Positions 1-11,782 of a stretch of 64,000 nucleotides of DNA are shown here, one piece after another. The position numbers were made by a program, and so were the translations under genes. How positions within the stretch are numbered: position 1 is the first letter of the stretch; each line of letters begins with the position of its first letter. Under the pieces are notes generated by a model. It saw only the letters and a program-made list of their open reading frames with translations. It was not told where the DNA came from and did not search any database. Source of the stretch: Siphonodentalium dalli (Eukaryota; Mollusca; Scaphopoda; Gadilida; Siphonodentaliidae); assembly GCA_032622095.1 (NCBI GenBank), contig CP136066.1, forward strand, positions 172,483,164 to 172,547,163, in the 5' to 3' direction.

Positions 1-44
1 ACATATACTCGCAGACGCCATCATTTTTATGGCACGGGCATCGC

Positions 45-304
45 TAGATCATGCCATGAATCTCTACTATCGCTAACGCCCGTAGAGATCATAATCCACC
101 AGTACAAAACCTTAGAACTTTTTGAAGTTTTGACTTGGAACTTATAAAGTCGAAAACATAACGCGGGGAATATATTTCTTAGTTGTTATCTTTTCCTTAA
201 TAATGTACTTCACTGTAGGTGACTTTATAAACTTCAAAAAGTTCCAAGTTTTGTACTGGTGGAATATGATCTTAGCCAGAGTAAGGATTCATGGTATGAT
301 CTAA
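45..304. mobile_element. hAT-like inverted-repeat element, family H, copy 1
   Basis: Long inverted repeats begin TAGATCATGCCATGAATC and end with the complement, about 80 bp per arm. The flanks carry an 8-bp direct repeat GGCATCGC (37-44 and 305-312). There is no coding capacity, so it is non-autonomous. An 8-bp duplication points to the hAT group. Confidence 0.75.
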
Positions 305-312
305 GGCATCGC

Positions 313-703
313 AAAAATCCACAAAAGCTTCCACCACTTTCACGTTGAAAATGTGTACAAATGATCGTAATTGACAACGCTCTTTATTGTCCACTGCATT
401 TGGGAAACGAAAGCACAGACGCTCTTTATCAGAGGCGCTCATTGAAATTTTTGCTAGCCTGACATAAATTAAAAACGTGTAAAAAACTACCCTTTTGAAA
501 GTCAGTATCTGATCAACAGAACATCCAGTTAATGGGTTCATTGTCGTGAACTAATTATTTTCCGGTATATAGAAACTGTACCAATGGTAGTTTCATGGTT
601 TCAAATCGGACAGTGGATCTTAACTCTTTTGATGCCATCCAGCCCCACAACAGGACGTCCCAGTGCCATGATATTGGAATAAGCTGGGAATTGCTCATAA
701 TTA
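313..703. other. Unassigned AT-rich stretch
   Basis: There is no convincing coding frame. The 12-mer AACGCTCTTTAT near 377 and a related form near 420 recur in the TTTAAAG elements, so part of this may be an old copy of that family. Confidence 0.3.
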
Positions 704-881
704 CAGTAATACCCTAAATAATCTACTCCTTAACCACAGCAGAATTATGGGTAACTTTTCAGGATTTAGTCGGAAATATAGCTTGTAGCCATTAATCAGA
801 AAGCCATATTTCTGACTAAATCCGGAAAAGTTACCCATAATTCTGCTGTGGTTAAGGAGTCGATTATTTAGGGCATTACTG
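704..881. mobile_element. Mariner-like foldback MITE, family B, copy 1
   Basis: A long palindrome opens CAGTAATACCCTAAATAATC and closes GGGCATTACTG. It is flanked by TA on both sides, the target duplication of the Tc1/mariner group. The arms share TTATGGGTAACTTTTCAGG and its complement. Confidence 0.8.
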
Positions 882-1179
882 TATGTGCTTTTTGGAGGCA
901 ACCGGATAATTTGCAATAATGCGCGTTTGGCATCAAAAGAGTTAAGCCAAATACTCAAACCACTGAGCTCATTTCGTATGTTAAATAAAATGTACAGAGG
1001 TGGTAATGAGTTGAAATGGAGGTGAAGAATAACAAAGAGATTTTTTAACAATAATAGCAAATATATTCCATTAAAAAATCCAACATATTTAATGAACAAA
1101 GATTCCATCTCATTCCATTCAATAGCCAATGAATGAAAATAGAAGACAAACATGTAGGAAAAAAAAACCCAGACACATT

Positions 1180-2081
1180 CAGGCCTCAGAATATGGTGCT
1201 GGACATTTGCAGAACGAGGTCCCCAGAGGGTGAATTTAATGACCCTACATAACAGTGGGCTAGCATCACTAAATTCACCCTGTGGGGACCTCATTCTTCT
1301 TAGGCCTCATCTTCTCTAGAAAGTATCATTATAATATTACCGGTAAGTGTTTGAGTTTCTTTAGAAACTTCTTCATACATATTCTTTTTCATTTTTAGTT
1401 TCTCTGCATCCCCAAATTGGCAGACAACACAAAGCATAATCGAGATGCCCAATGGGTGCACAACACAATATTCGCCATCTGGGAACTTAAAGACACGGTT
1501 GGCCTTGGCGGTGGATATCCTGTGAAAATATCTCCACCCGTCAAAAACCGCCAAAAACGGAAAGAACATCAAAATGTAGACTTTGTCCGTATACAAATAA
1601 GAAATATCGCATAAACAGTATGTTATGGTCATATGTTTGACCATTGTTTTGTAAACAAAAGCGTAAAAAGTAACTTTTCTGGTGTTTGTTTATATTATGA
1701 TGGTAACCATAAAGAGCGTTTTTGTTGGTGAATACCTGATATGGAACTAATAAAGAGCGTTTATGCCATTTGTGTGTGATTAGCCAGTAGCATTGTGCTG
1801 TCTTCTGTAACACAATCAGGCTCTTGCTTAGGTAAAATATAGTAGGTCTTTATGATAACATGCTGTTTACGCGATTGCCATGGTATATATGAACGGAACT
1901 GTATGCGTTTTACTGTTTTTCTGTTTACGGCGTATGGAACAAATATGAATATTTTCGACAATTAAGGCCGCACGTGCCTTTAAATCTGAGTCTAGGTCTC
2001 AGCAGATGTGGGGTAGCATCACTAAATTCACCCTCTGGGGACCTCATTCTGCAAATATTCAGCACAATATTCTCAGGCCTG
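1180..2081. mobile_element. hAT-like two-hairpin MITE, family A, copy 1 (interrupted)
   Basis: Ends are CAGGCCTCAG and CTCAGGCCTG, flanked by a perfect 8-bp duplication GACACATT (1172-1179 and 2082-2089). A hairpin built on GAATGAGGTCCCCAGAGGGT lies inside the left end, and a partial one lies inside the right end. The core is split by a second element at about 1487-1984. There is no coding capacity. Confidence 0.85.
1487..1984. mobile_element. TTTAAAG-type inverted-repeat element, family G, copy 1 (nested)
   Basis: It sits inside the core of the family A element at 1180-2081. Its ends, TTAAAGACACGG with GGCCTTGG and AAGGCC with CGTGCCTTTAAA, are imperfect inverted repeats of about 22 bp. Inside are two ATAAAGAGCGTTT motifs. 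No protein is encoded. Confidence 0.65.
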
Positions 2082-2315
2082 GACACATTAAACAAATATA
2101 GAAGGTAGATCTGAAATAAATGACACAAATTCAGTGAATAATATACAAATAAAAATAATATCAAGACATAAACATTAAAAAATCTGAAACATAAGGAAAC
2201 AATTTATAAACAATAATAAACTCTTTTCAATAATAAACTCTTTATTTTCTAAATGGATTGTCTCACTCAATGCTAAAAGTACTACAGGAACTGACCATTC
2301 ATTCATTTGTGGGAA

Positions 2316-2771
2316 CAAGCCTGAGTTTAGTGTACCTGTTATTTTCAGAATGAGGTCCCCAGAGGGTGAATTTAGTGACGCTATCCTGCATAGCAGGCTA
2401 GCATCACTAAATTCATCCTCTGGGGACCTCATTCTGAATAGCCTCATCTGATATGGGAGACATAGACTCAGATTTAAGTTCCAAAATGGTGAATATTGTG
2501 ATGTAAACCCATTGGGAATCTCGATTATGAAATGTGTCATCTGCCAATTTGGGATTATAAAGAAACTAAACTAAAAAAGAAATAGAATCTATGTGAAGAA
2601 GTTTCTATAGAAATTTGACAAGAAACTTTCCAGAATAGATGAGGCCTAAGCAGAATGAGGTCCCCAGAGGGTGAATTTAGCGATGCTAGCCCGCTATGCG
2701 GGATAATGTCACTAAATTCACCCTCTGGAGACCTCATTCTGCAAATGACAGGCACACTAAACTCAGGCTTG
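2316..2771. mobile_element. hAT-like two-hairpin MITE, family A, copy 2 (complete)
   Basis: Ends are CAAGCCTGAGTTTAGTG and its complement. Flanks are TGTGGGAA (2308-2315) and TGTAGGAA (2772-2779), an 8-bp duplication with one mismatch. Complete hairpins based on GAATGAGGTCCCCAGAGGGT lie near each end, around a core of about 200 bp that is free of coding frames. This is the best copy from which to define the family. Confidence 0.88.
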
Positions 2772-2933
2772 TGTAGGAATGTTGGGACAATGTAATGTAA
2801 GATGATAGCCATCGATTCCCATTCATTCATTTTGTCAGAAAATGCTTAAAAAATAAATTCAATGTTGCTTGCTAAACTTGTTATCTGGATATCCCTTAAA
2901 TGAATGAATGGGAATCAATAGTTTTTTCAGTTA

Positions 2934-3489
2934 TTAAAGGGACGGGCGGTGTTCATTGCAGAAATATTCATATTTGTTCAAATCACCATCAACAGAAGGA
3001 ATTTTAAAATATATATAGTTTTGTTCAGACAGGTTCAGACAGGTATGCCAAACAACGCATAAATCAACGCATAAATAGTATATTGTCGTCAAGATATACG
3101 ATGGTGTACGTAAACAAGAACCTGTTCGTGTTACAGAAGTTTTGCTTCTGTTTACATAACACAGTACAGTGCAATTCTATTGGTTAATCACACACAAATG
3201 ATATAAACGCTCTTTATTATTTCCATATCAGGAAAACAGTAACAAATAACGCTCTTTATGTTTACCATATCCGGATCTAAACAAAAGGCAGGTTCTGTAA
3301 CGTTTTTTGCTTTTGTATACATAACAAAGGAGAAACATTTGACAATAACATACTGTTTATGCCATATTTCTGATTGGTATAAGAACAAAGTCTGTCTATA
3401 TATTACTATTCTTTCTGTGTATGGCGGTTTTTGATGGAGCTGAATAATTTAACAGCATATCCACCGCCAACGCCGCCCGTATCTTTAAA
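2934..3489. mobile_element. TTTAAAG-type element, family G, copy 2
   Basis: The left end TTAAAGGGACGGGCGGTGTT pairs with the right end AACGCCGCCCGTATCTTTAA. The interior holds two ACGCTCTTTAT motifs and shares the ACATACTGTTTATGCCATAT region with copy 1 in inverse orientation. It is non-coding. Confidence 0.65.
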
Positions 3490-4008
3490 AGGTGAACCAA
3501 TGAACTATAGTATGGTCCGGAACCCTGAATATATCTGAATACATCAACTAGAATGCTGATCACATACTTATATAATCTGAGAGACATGCAGACAAAGTTA
3601 ATCCAGTCTACCCCTCTTTTCAAAGAGTCACATCAGTAAAGAAAAATTATTCCTTCAAACTGAATGAATTCTGAAATTCAGTATCAAAGTATGCACCGCA
3701 CTGGAATGGCACATTTTTCATTCAAGGGATGTTCTTGTAATACAAGGAGATTACTGGTAGAGAAACATCCTCTGACCATCCCTACAAATGAATAAATTGG
3801 AATCACACAATTAACATCACCAGGTACCCAGTTATTAAAAGGTTAAACACATATGAGTGAGAAATATGTTACATGATGAGTGATACTGGCCATACCTTAA
3901 AGCTAAGACTGAACAGGTTTTGATTGAAAAACTTCAATGGTCGCCTTTCAAGCAGAAACAGATTATAGTATTCCTTACAGTGTGGTACATGGATTGTATG
4001 TTATGGTA

Positions 4009-4221
4009 CAGTAATGCCCTAACTAATCGACTCCTTACCCACAGCAGAATTATGGGTAATTTTTCAGGATTTAGTCAGAAATATGGCTTGTTGCCATTCA
4101 TCAGAAAGCTCTCACTGAGATATTTCCAATGAATGGCAACAAGCCATTTTTCCGACTAAATCCTAAAAAATTACCCATAATTCTGCTGTGGGTAATGAGT
4201 CGATTATTTAGGGCATTACTT
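4009..4221. mobile_element. Mariner-like foldback MITE, family B, copy 2
   Basis: A near-perfect palindrome of 213 bp starts CAGTAATGCCCTAA and ends AGGGCATTACT. TA precedes it; the right TA is altered to TT. The centre has paired TCAGAAAGCTCTC arms. Confidence 0.8.
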
Positions 4222-4389
4222 TAGTTCAACTATAGTCGGTTGATGAACCAATATAACACCAAGTTTGAATTGATACACATGAGTAGTCACATCATTTAAT
4301 ACTGACTATAGTATGGAATGATTCGAGTATCATGGACAACTAAAGACGAATATGAAAGATATGCCTTAGCTCTTTCATGAGGTTCAAGA

Positions 4390-4520
4390 CAGGAGCTACA
4401 AGGTAAATATTGTTAGGCCAATGCATTCTCTTATATGTGTGAGGCGCCCTATGGGAGACTTGCATACATAAGAGAATGCATTGGCACAGCGTTTTCGCAA
4501 AATTTCAGGCAGCTCTTGTA
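4390..4520. mobile_element. piggyBac-like paired-hairpin MITE fragment, family C
   Basis: One hairpin remains, built on CCAATGCATTCTCTTATAT and its complement, followed by the typical TTTTCGCAAAATTTCAGG tail. The TTAA ends are missing, and the left part is truncated. Confidence 0.65.
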
Positions 4521-4525
4521 AAGAA

Positions 4526-4946
4526 CAGGCCTCAAAATATGGTGATGTTTGACGAGGCTTGGAAAAGCCTAGGAATAGTGTGTCTGTCATTTGCAGAATG
4601 AGGTCCCAAGAGAATGAATTTAGTGACGCTATCCCTCACAGCGGGCTAGCATCACCAAATTCAACCTCTGGGAACCTCATTCTGCAAGGCCTCATCTACT
4701 ATGGAAGACCTTGACATAGATTTAAGTTCCCAGATGGTGATGTGCACCCATTGGGTACCTCAATTATGCATTGTATCGTCTGCCAATTGGAGATATAGAG
4801 AAATTAAACTAAAATTCATTACTATGTATAATGTTATTCTTGGATTGTGCTATAAGATGGTTATAATAACAAATTTGAATTTGAAAAAAGAAAAAGAAAC
4901 TAAAACACTTGTTAATTTCATAAAGATACTTTCCTTTTGAGGCCTG
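4526..4946. mobile_element. hAT-like MITE, family A, copy 3 (composite)
   Basis: It begins CAGGCCTCAAAATATGG and ends TTGAGGCCTG, but the left end also contains a second terminus of the AGCCT..GTGTGTCTGTC type. One hairpin and the core are present. No target duplication is recognisable, so it is probably rearranged. Confidence 0.65.
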
Positions 4947-5129
4947 GCCTAGAGGTTTCAAATTGGGAGTCATTTCTCCATGTTTGGTTATTAGGAAGAA
5001 GTGAACTGTAATTGGGGAGAAGTAACAATGGCTGAAGTTCTATCTATACCCCTATCACCCTTCTTTGATACATTTATGCAACACAAGAACCCATTTATAT
5101 AACCATTAAGAACACCATTATAATCAGTA

Positions 5130-5690
5130 ATAAAAGGTCGCTGACCAAAATGTCCCCCGACGAAGGTGGCAGGTTTGAAGGATTTTGGGTTTCAGATCCC
5201 TATACCACAAACTGTAGGAAGAATTGATTACACCAATATGATGCAAAGTTCATATTCACTAAATATTTTGCACATCTTCCATGTGTCGAGAAAGGGTCAA
5301 TAACTCTAAAATAAAAAAAACCACAGAAAACATTTCTATGTCGAAACAATGGCAACTCTGCCAAAATGATTCCAACTGCAAAATTGTGCAGGTTCCCATG
5401 CTGGTTGACATCTGTGCCAACTTTTAAAAATATTCACTGGAAAATGGCGGAATACAGGCTCTGACAAAAAATGCGTCCCAGGATGTACGATTCTATGTCG
5501 AAAAATGTCGATAACTCTGCCAAAATGACTCCGACTGAACTCAAAATTGCAGGCGCGCAGGTTCCCATGTTAATTGATATATGTGCCAAGTGTAAAACAA
5601 AATTGAACAGATAATGACAGAATACAGACTCAGACAAAATTCCAGAATGATGCATGGACGAGTCATTTACTATACCAGTAGTCCTCCGAC
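5130..5690. repeat. Degenerate tandem-repeat element with TGTCCCCC ends, copy 1
   Basis: The left end AAAATGTCCCCCGACGAAGG pairs with a right end CGGAATGTTGGGGGACAAAT. Between them are about two degenerate units of 160-170 bp containing ACTCCGACTGAACTC and GAAAATGGCGGAATACAGGC. The same family occurs at 35795-36590. The strand of origin is unknown. Confidence 0.55.
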
Positions 5691-5739
5691 GGAATGTTGG
5701 GGGACAAATATAATATGCTGTTGGGACTTATGTATACTG

Positions 5740-6890
5740 GTAAATGTTCACACATATTAGGACATATGTTTCAAAACTTTTGGTAAAATTTTCAAAAACT
5801 GTGTTAGCCCAATTATGAATTATGCATCTGGTGTCTGGGGATACAGAAAATACCCTTGTATAGACATGGTTCTAAACAGAGCATTCAGGTATTTCCTTGG
5901 CATCCATCGATTTTGTCCGCTATTAGCCATTGAAGGCGAAATTGGTATCCAAACATGTAGATTACGCCGATGGGTCAATATGGCTAGACTTTGGAACCAT
6001 CTTATTAAATTGTCTGATGAACGACTTGTTAAAAAGGTTTTCTTATGGGATCTCATGGAAATATCAGATGGTTGGAGCACCAATTTCTCTGATATTCTTA
6101 CCGAAGCTGGAATGATATCCACCTTTGAAAATATACAAACATGTAACATTACCGATCTAGAATTGAAACTCACTCAAATTCGTGCAGATAAATGGCTAGA
6201 AAAACTGACTATATCCCAAAGCTACGAACTTACAGATTATACAAGAAAATCTATGAAACTGAGAAATATATCAGTATGAACATTGACAAATCGCACCGAT
6301 CGATCTTGGCTCAATTTCGTTGCTCAATACTTCCACTGAGAATAGAAACTGGCAGATTTCGAAATGAGAAAGTTGATGAACGAATTTGTACTCTGTGCAA
6401 CCTGCAAGAAATAGAGGATGAAAGCCACTTTCTTTTGCGCTGCCCGCTGTACACACACTTAAGGTCCTGGCTCCTGAATTCTATTCCCGTTGATATTACT
6501 ATTACTGATGAAAATAACAATGACGCATTGACTGAAATAATTTCATATCCACGTCAGTTAGCAAAATTCCTTTTTGATGCCTTTATGAAAAGAAAAAATT
6601 GTCTCTATAATTAACTATTGGAATGGTAAACTCCATATTATATATAATTGTTAACGATCACTCTGATGATATATATGTGTTTTTCCCGATATATAGATAC
6701 GGATGAACGATAATCCCAAGAATTTTCAATGCAATGCCTCTGAACATAACATCACACGCATGCAATTACATACTGTAAGTGTGACGTATAGGCCCCATGT
6801 GGCCGGGTGCAATATCATTATTTGTTTATGTAATATATTTATGTATTGTAGATGCACATGTCACATTAATAAAAGATTATCTCTCTCGCG
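5740..6890 (+). pseudogene. Broken 3' part of a non-LTR retrotransposon
   Basis: Two overlapping frames, 5740-6279 and about 6192-6614, encode the C-terminal part of a LINE ORF2-type protein downstream of the reverse transcriptase. Visible are NYASGVWGY, AFRYFLGI and FRCSILPLRIETGRFR, and a zinc-knuckle-like CTLCN..ESHFLLRCP. The two halves join only through a frameshift near 6200-6220. The reverse transcriptase and endonuclease are absent (5' truncation). AT-rich sequence with an AATAAA near 6870 follows and may be its 3' UTR. The clade was not resolved. Confidence 0.75.
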
Positions 6891-7250
6891 CGCTCTCTAT
6901 ATGAGAGATAAGTCACTTCTCCCTGGGACAAAAATAGGGATAAGTCAGGATAAGTGAAACATTTTAGAGAGAAGATGTCTCCCAAGTTGCCCTCTAGGCT
7001 GGTCCCTGAGCTAGTATCCTATAAAGGCAAAACTAACAAAACCACTGAGGAGAGCATATCTGTCTGACTACCGGCTGATATTTCCTGCCTTGGGTACTGG
7101 GTATTATACTATGTTATGCTTCATGGATGAAGTTCAGCTTATTCAATCTAAACCTGTCTTATTATTGCACAGTGCTGGAAAATACATTAGAAACATTGAC
7201 AGCAATTTGTTCCCAAAACAACAACATAAATGAAAGTGTCAATGACACTG
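6891..7250. other. Unassigned stretch between the LINE remnant and the satellite element
   Basis: It begins with CTCTCTCGCGCGCTCTC low-complexity sequence. I see no gene, hairpin or recognised repeat in the remainder. Confidence 0.3.
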
Positions 7251-9367
7251 TAGCTCAACTTGGAAAGGGAATAATTTAATGTATTACAGTCAATGGAGCA
7301 ATTAGGAATGTGGAAAGTTGAATGTCTAATACTAGTTTATAGACATGAAGAGAAAAGTAAAATCCAAGATGGCTGCTGGCGGCCATGTTTTCGGCCGAAT
7401 GACCCCAAAATGAGTCGTTCCCATCTACATGTCATTGTTAACATCCATGACAAATTTTATGACGATCAGACTAAAGGTACGACCTGTAGCCCATGCTAAA
7501 GAATTTAGTCATACAAAGAGTAAAATCCAAGATGGCTGCTGGCGGCCATGTTTTTTGGCCGAATGACCCCAAAATGACTCGTTCCCATCTAAATGTCATT
7601 AATAACATTCATGACAAATTTTATGATAATCAGACTAAAGGTATGACATGTAGCCCGTGCTAAAGAATTTAGTCATACAAAGAGTAAAATCCAAGATGGC
7701 TGCTGGCGACCATGTTTTTTGGCCGAATGACCCCAAAATTACTCGTTCCCATCTGCATGTCATTGTTAACATCCATGACAAATTTTATGACGATCAGACT
7801 AAAGGTACGACCTGTAGCCCATGCTAAAGAATTTAGTCATACAAAGAGTAAAATCCAAGATGGCTGCTGGCGGCCATGTTTTTTGGCCGAATGACCCCAA
7901 AATGACTCGTTCCCATCTAAATGTCATTAATAACATTCATGACAAATTTTATGATAATCAGACTAAAGGTATGACATGTAGCCCGTGCTAAAGAATTTAG
8001 TCATACAAAGAGTAAAATCCAAGATGGCTGCTGGCGACCATGTTTTTTGGCCGAATGACCCCAAAATTACTCGTTCCCATCTGCATGTCATTGTTAACAT
8101 CCATGACAAATTTTATGATGATCAGACTAAAGGTACGACCTGCAGCCCGTGCTAAAGAATTTAGTCATACAAAGATTAAAATCCAAGATGGCTGCTGGCG
8201 GCCATGTTTTTTGGCCGATTGACCCCAAAATTACTCGTTCCCATCTACATGTCAATATTATCATCCATGACAAATTTCATGATGATCAGACGAACAGTAC
8301 GACCTGTGGCCCGTGCTAATGGATTAAATTTTGAAATCCAAAATGGCCGCTGGCTGCCATGTTTTTTGTCCGAATGACCCCAAAATGATTCGTTCCCATC
8401 TACATTCCAATTTCAACAGCCATGACAAATTTTATGATGATCAGACTAAAGGTACGACCTGTAGCCTGTGCTAAAGGATTTAGTCATACAAAGAGTAAAA
8501 TCCAAGATGGCTGCTGGCGGCCATGTTTTTTGGCCGAATGACCCCAAAATTACTCGTTCCCATCTAAATGTCAATGTTAACATCCATGACAAATGTCATG
8601 ATGATCAGACGAACAGTACGACCTGTGGCCCGTGCTAATGGATTAAATTTTGAAATCAAAGATGGCCACTGACGGCCATGTTTTTTGTCCGTATGACCCC
8701 AAAATGACTCGTTCCCATCTACATTCCAATTTCAACAGCGATGACAAATTTCATGATGATCAGACTAAAGGTACGACCTGTAGCCCGTGCTAAAGGATTT
8801 AGTCATACAAAGAGTAAAATCCAAGATGGCTGCTGGCGGCCATGTTTTTTGCCGAATGACCCAAAAATGACTCGTTCCCATCTGCATGTCATTGTTAATA
8901 TCCAATACAAATTTTATGATGATCAGACCAAATGTACAACCTGTAGCCCGTGTCAAAGGATTTAGTCATGCAAAGAGTAAAATCTAAGATGGCTGCCGGT
9001 GGCCATGTTTTTTGGCCGAATGACCCCAAAATTACTTGTTCCCATCTACATGTCAATATTAACATCCATGACAAATTTCATGACAATAAGACAAACAGTA
9101 CGGCCTGTAGCCCGTGCGAATGGATTGAATTTTGAAATCCATGATGGCCACTGGCGGCCATGTTTTTTTTTATGAATGACCCCAAAATGACTCGTTCCCA
9201 TCTACATGTCAATGTCAACATCCATGACAAATTTCATAATAATCGGTTCAAAGGTACGAACTGTAGCCCGTGCTAAAGGAAATTGTTGACGAATCACGCA
9301 CACACACACGCACAATGGATACCAAGCCATGGCAATAGCTCAAACTTTACAAAGTAAAGTTGAGCTA
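7251..9367. repeat. Satellite-bearing element with 12 copies of a 164-bp repeat, array 1
   Basis: Units start near 7358, 7521, 7685, 7849, 8013, 8177, 8335, 8496, 8651, 8815, 8977 and 9134. Each carries AAATCCAAGATGGCTGCTGG and CGAATGACCCCAAAATGACT. The second and third units together repeat almost exactly as the fourth and fifth, a 328-bp higher-order repeat. The array is bounded by TAGCTCAACTTGG at the left and AAAGTTGAGCTA at the right. The plan (central about 160-bp repeats with conserved flanks) resembles the pearl or Helitron-like elements of bivalves. That resemblance is inference. Confidence 0.85.
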
Positions 9368-9427
9368 AAAAGGATGTGGCTGGATCCCTACTGTTGAGTG
9401 AACTCAGAATAATGAACAGCTACAAAT

Positions 9428-9802
9428 CAAGCCTGAATTTAGTGTGCCTGTCATTTGCAGAATGAGGTCCCCTGGAAGTTCCCAAATGGTGAATATTGTG
9501 ATGTACACCCATTGTGAACCTCGATTATGCAAAGTGTCATCTGCCAATTTGGGGATATAGAGAAACTAAACTAAAAAAGAAATAGAATCTACATGTATGT
9601 GAAGAAGTTTCTATTGAAATTTGATGATAAAGAAAATTTCCAGAGAAAATGAAGCCCAAGCAGAATAAGGTCCCCAGAGGGTGAATTTAGTGATGCTAGC
9701 CCCCTATGCGGGATAGCGTCACTAAATTCACCCTCTGGGGACCTAAATTCACCCTCTGGGGACCTCATTCTGCAAATGACAGGCACACTAAACTCAGGCT
9801 TG
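9428..9802. mobile_element. hAT-like MITE, family A, copy 4 (left hairpin lost)
   Basis: Ends CAAGCCTGAATTTAGTGTG and CTCAGGCTTG are flanked by a perfect 8-bp duplication CTACAAAT (9420-9427 and 9803-9810). The left hairpin is deleted after GAGGTCCCC. The right hairpin has a short local duplication of AAATTCACCCTCTGGGGACC. Confidence 0.88.
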
Positions 9803-9810
9803 CTACAAAT

Positions 9811-10479
9811 TCTATAGTCTGAAAAAAATAGCGGGGAATCCCATTACTTTCACAAACTATACTATCAGAGTCAGCTAACCACAAATCATGACAGGACACA
9901 GTCAAAGTCAATCAGAAGATATTTGCACAGACATTTTTAAAGGGATCCAAGGTACTCACAGTGGGTAAATGTGTAAAAGATATAAATGTCTGTAAAAACA
10001 TCATCACTAAGATGATCATGGAGAAATAGATAAATTTTTATTAATTATTGATTTTTCTCAAATAAAGAAATTTTGAAACAAACCATTGCTATGTAAACAA
10101 AACAGTTAAGGCGATTTGTAAACAAACATCACCAATCATGTAGTAAGTTCAAATATTTTAATTTGATTATGATTTTAAGAATATTTTTCATTTCTGTGAA
10201 CTTTTCCAATGTTTACTGTCAAGCATTGATCATACTTTGGTATCTTATTGAACTAAATGGACTTGGTAATGCCACTGTAACAGAAATGTTTACATAAAAA
10301 AAATAATTTAATGGCGAATTAATAATAATAAAATAAGAACAAAAGTCGATCTATTTTTACATGTGATTGTTAATAACAGTTGTTTTAAAGACTGTTATAT
10401 AATTTATGTTATTTCATATGAACCCACTTCGAAGGACATGAGTCACTTTCAAACAACTGTTACTGTTACAAAGCTATTG
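9811..10479. other. Unassigned AT-rich DNA
   Basis: It has no gene and no repeat that I recognise. A 105-codon open frame runs through its end into the next feature but resembles no protein I know. Confidence 0.3.
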
Positions 10480-11125
10480 TGCACCATGGAAAGTCCAAGC
10501 TTCCTTCAATGTAAACCAGCTAGCGAAATCAGGGATGATACTGGTTTACGTGAATCTATGGTTGCCTTAATCTTCTATAGCGGACTTTACACCAAGATCC
10601 AGTGGCAGGATTTTTCGTCAATTTTATTCGACTTTATTTTACAAATTAATATAAAATGCTATATTTGTTGGAAAGAATGATATCTTATGGTCATAAAGAT
10701 GTAATATAATCTAACTTAAATGTCAAATTACATATATATTATGCTGTGTAATTAGGAATAATGTTTAATCTGTGTTTACTTATGATCAGAGAAGACCAGA
10801 ACTGTTACGAAGTCACAAGGTCAAATTAGTTCGTTTTCTTTTGAAATTATGTAAACATTGTGATAAAATATATATCTCACATTATATTACTACTTTCAGT
10901 TGACAACTCTTATCGATTTCAGATCAACTATAATGTTTTCTTTGGAATAAACTGGATTACTTTCACAATAGTGACATTTTGTTACATTTGGTGATTTGAG
11001 ATGAGGGAGTAATTTGCGCTTCAATCCGCGATAGAAGAGAAAGGTAACCGTACTTTGATATAAACATTATCATCCCTACCGAATTCACTAGCTGGTTTAC
11101 ATCAAAGGAAACTTGGACTAGGATC
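10480..11125. repeat. Imperfect inverted repeat around 0.4 kb
   Basis: The left arm at about 10480-10610 contains GTCCAAGCTTCC, TGTAAACCAGCTAG and CTTCTATAGCGGA. The right arm at about 11020-11125 carries the complement of each in the same order. Identity is perhaps 75 percent by eye. It may be the ends of an old element or an inverted duplication. Confidence 0.6.
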
Positions 11126-11580
11126 AGCCTAGAGAGTTCAAATAGAAAAGGCAATTCTCCATATGGATAAGCGGACAGTTATCAGGGTGACGACTTAAAA
11201 ACTGTTTGACGTTGTTAAGCAGGGAAGTAATTCTGTTTACCAAGAAATATACATATGGCAAGAAATATGCTCACAAAAAAGTATTCTTGTACATTAGGCA
11301 TGATTTCATAGAATAGGACGATAAACCCGTACTTGTGCAAAAAGCTGTGATCTAATATTCAAACACTGTATTCTGCATGCTCAAAATTGTAATGTGGGGT
11401 TTATACACTTTAATTTGATAATGATCGAATTCAAAGACATTTCAAGGACCCAACAAGTATTTTAGCATTTTCAAGAACCTCACTCCACAACACTCACAAT
11501 ATAAATTAGGCTTTTGAAATTCCAGAAAGCATACATTTTCATATTTCATGGAATTTAAGTGAATTTATCATGCAAATGGC

Positions 11581-11681
11581 ACAGGTCCCTGGCACAATAG
11601 ACCCCCACCACCCAAAGACATATATATAAGATTTATATATATGTATTTGGGTGGTGGTGGTCTATTGTGCCAGGGACCTGT
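11581..11681. mobile_element. 101-bp palindrome flanked by a 9-bp direct repeat
   Basis: ACAGGTCCCTGGCACAATAG at the left pairs with its complement at the right, and arms of about 45 bp enclose a short AT-rich loop. TGCAAATGG flanks both sides (11571-11579 and 11682-11690). This looks like an inserted minimal foldback element rather than a local hairpin. Confidence 0.75.
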
Positions 11682-11782
11682 TGCAAATGGTAGCAATTTG
11701 GAACTTATCTTATACAACATTATATATTAGCAACAAATATAAATTCATTGTATGAAGAACATTTTCATATAACATGATAGTG

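Noticed and set aside
7712..9135. Several open frames of 60-74 codons with similar products in the 7.7-9.1 kb array
   Set aside because: They are translations of the 164-bp satellite unit; the similarity follows the DNA repeat and no independent coding signal is seen.
7251..9367. CRISPR-like array of regular repeats
   Set aside because: The units are about 164 bp, contiguous without unique spacers, and the context is an animal genome.
10363..10680. 105-codon open frame on the plus strand
   Set aside because: It matches no family I recognise, lies partly in an inverted repeat, and has no supporting splice or regulatory context.
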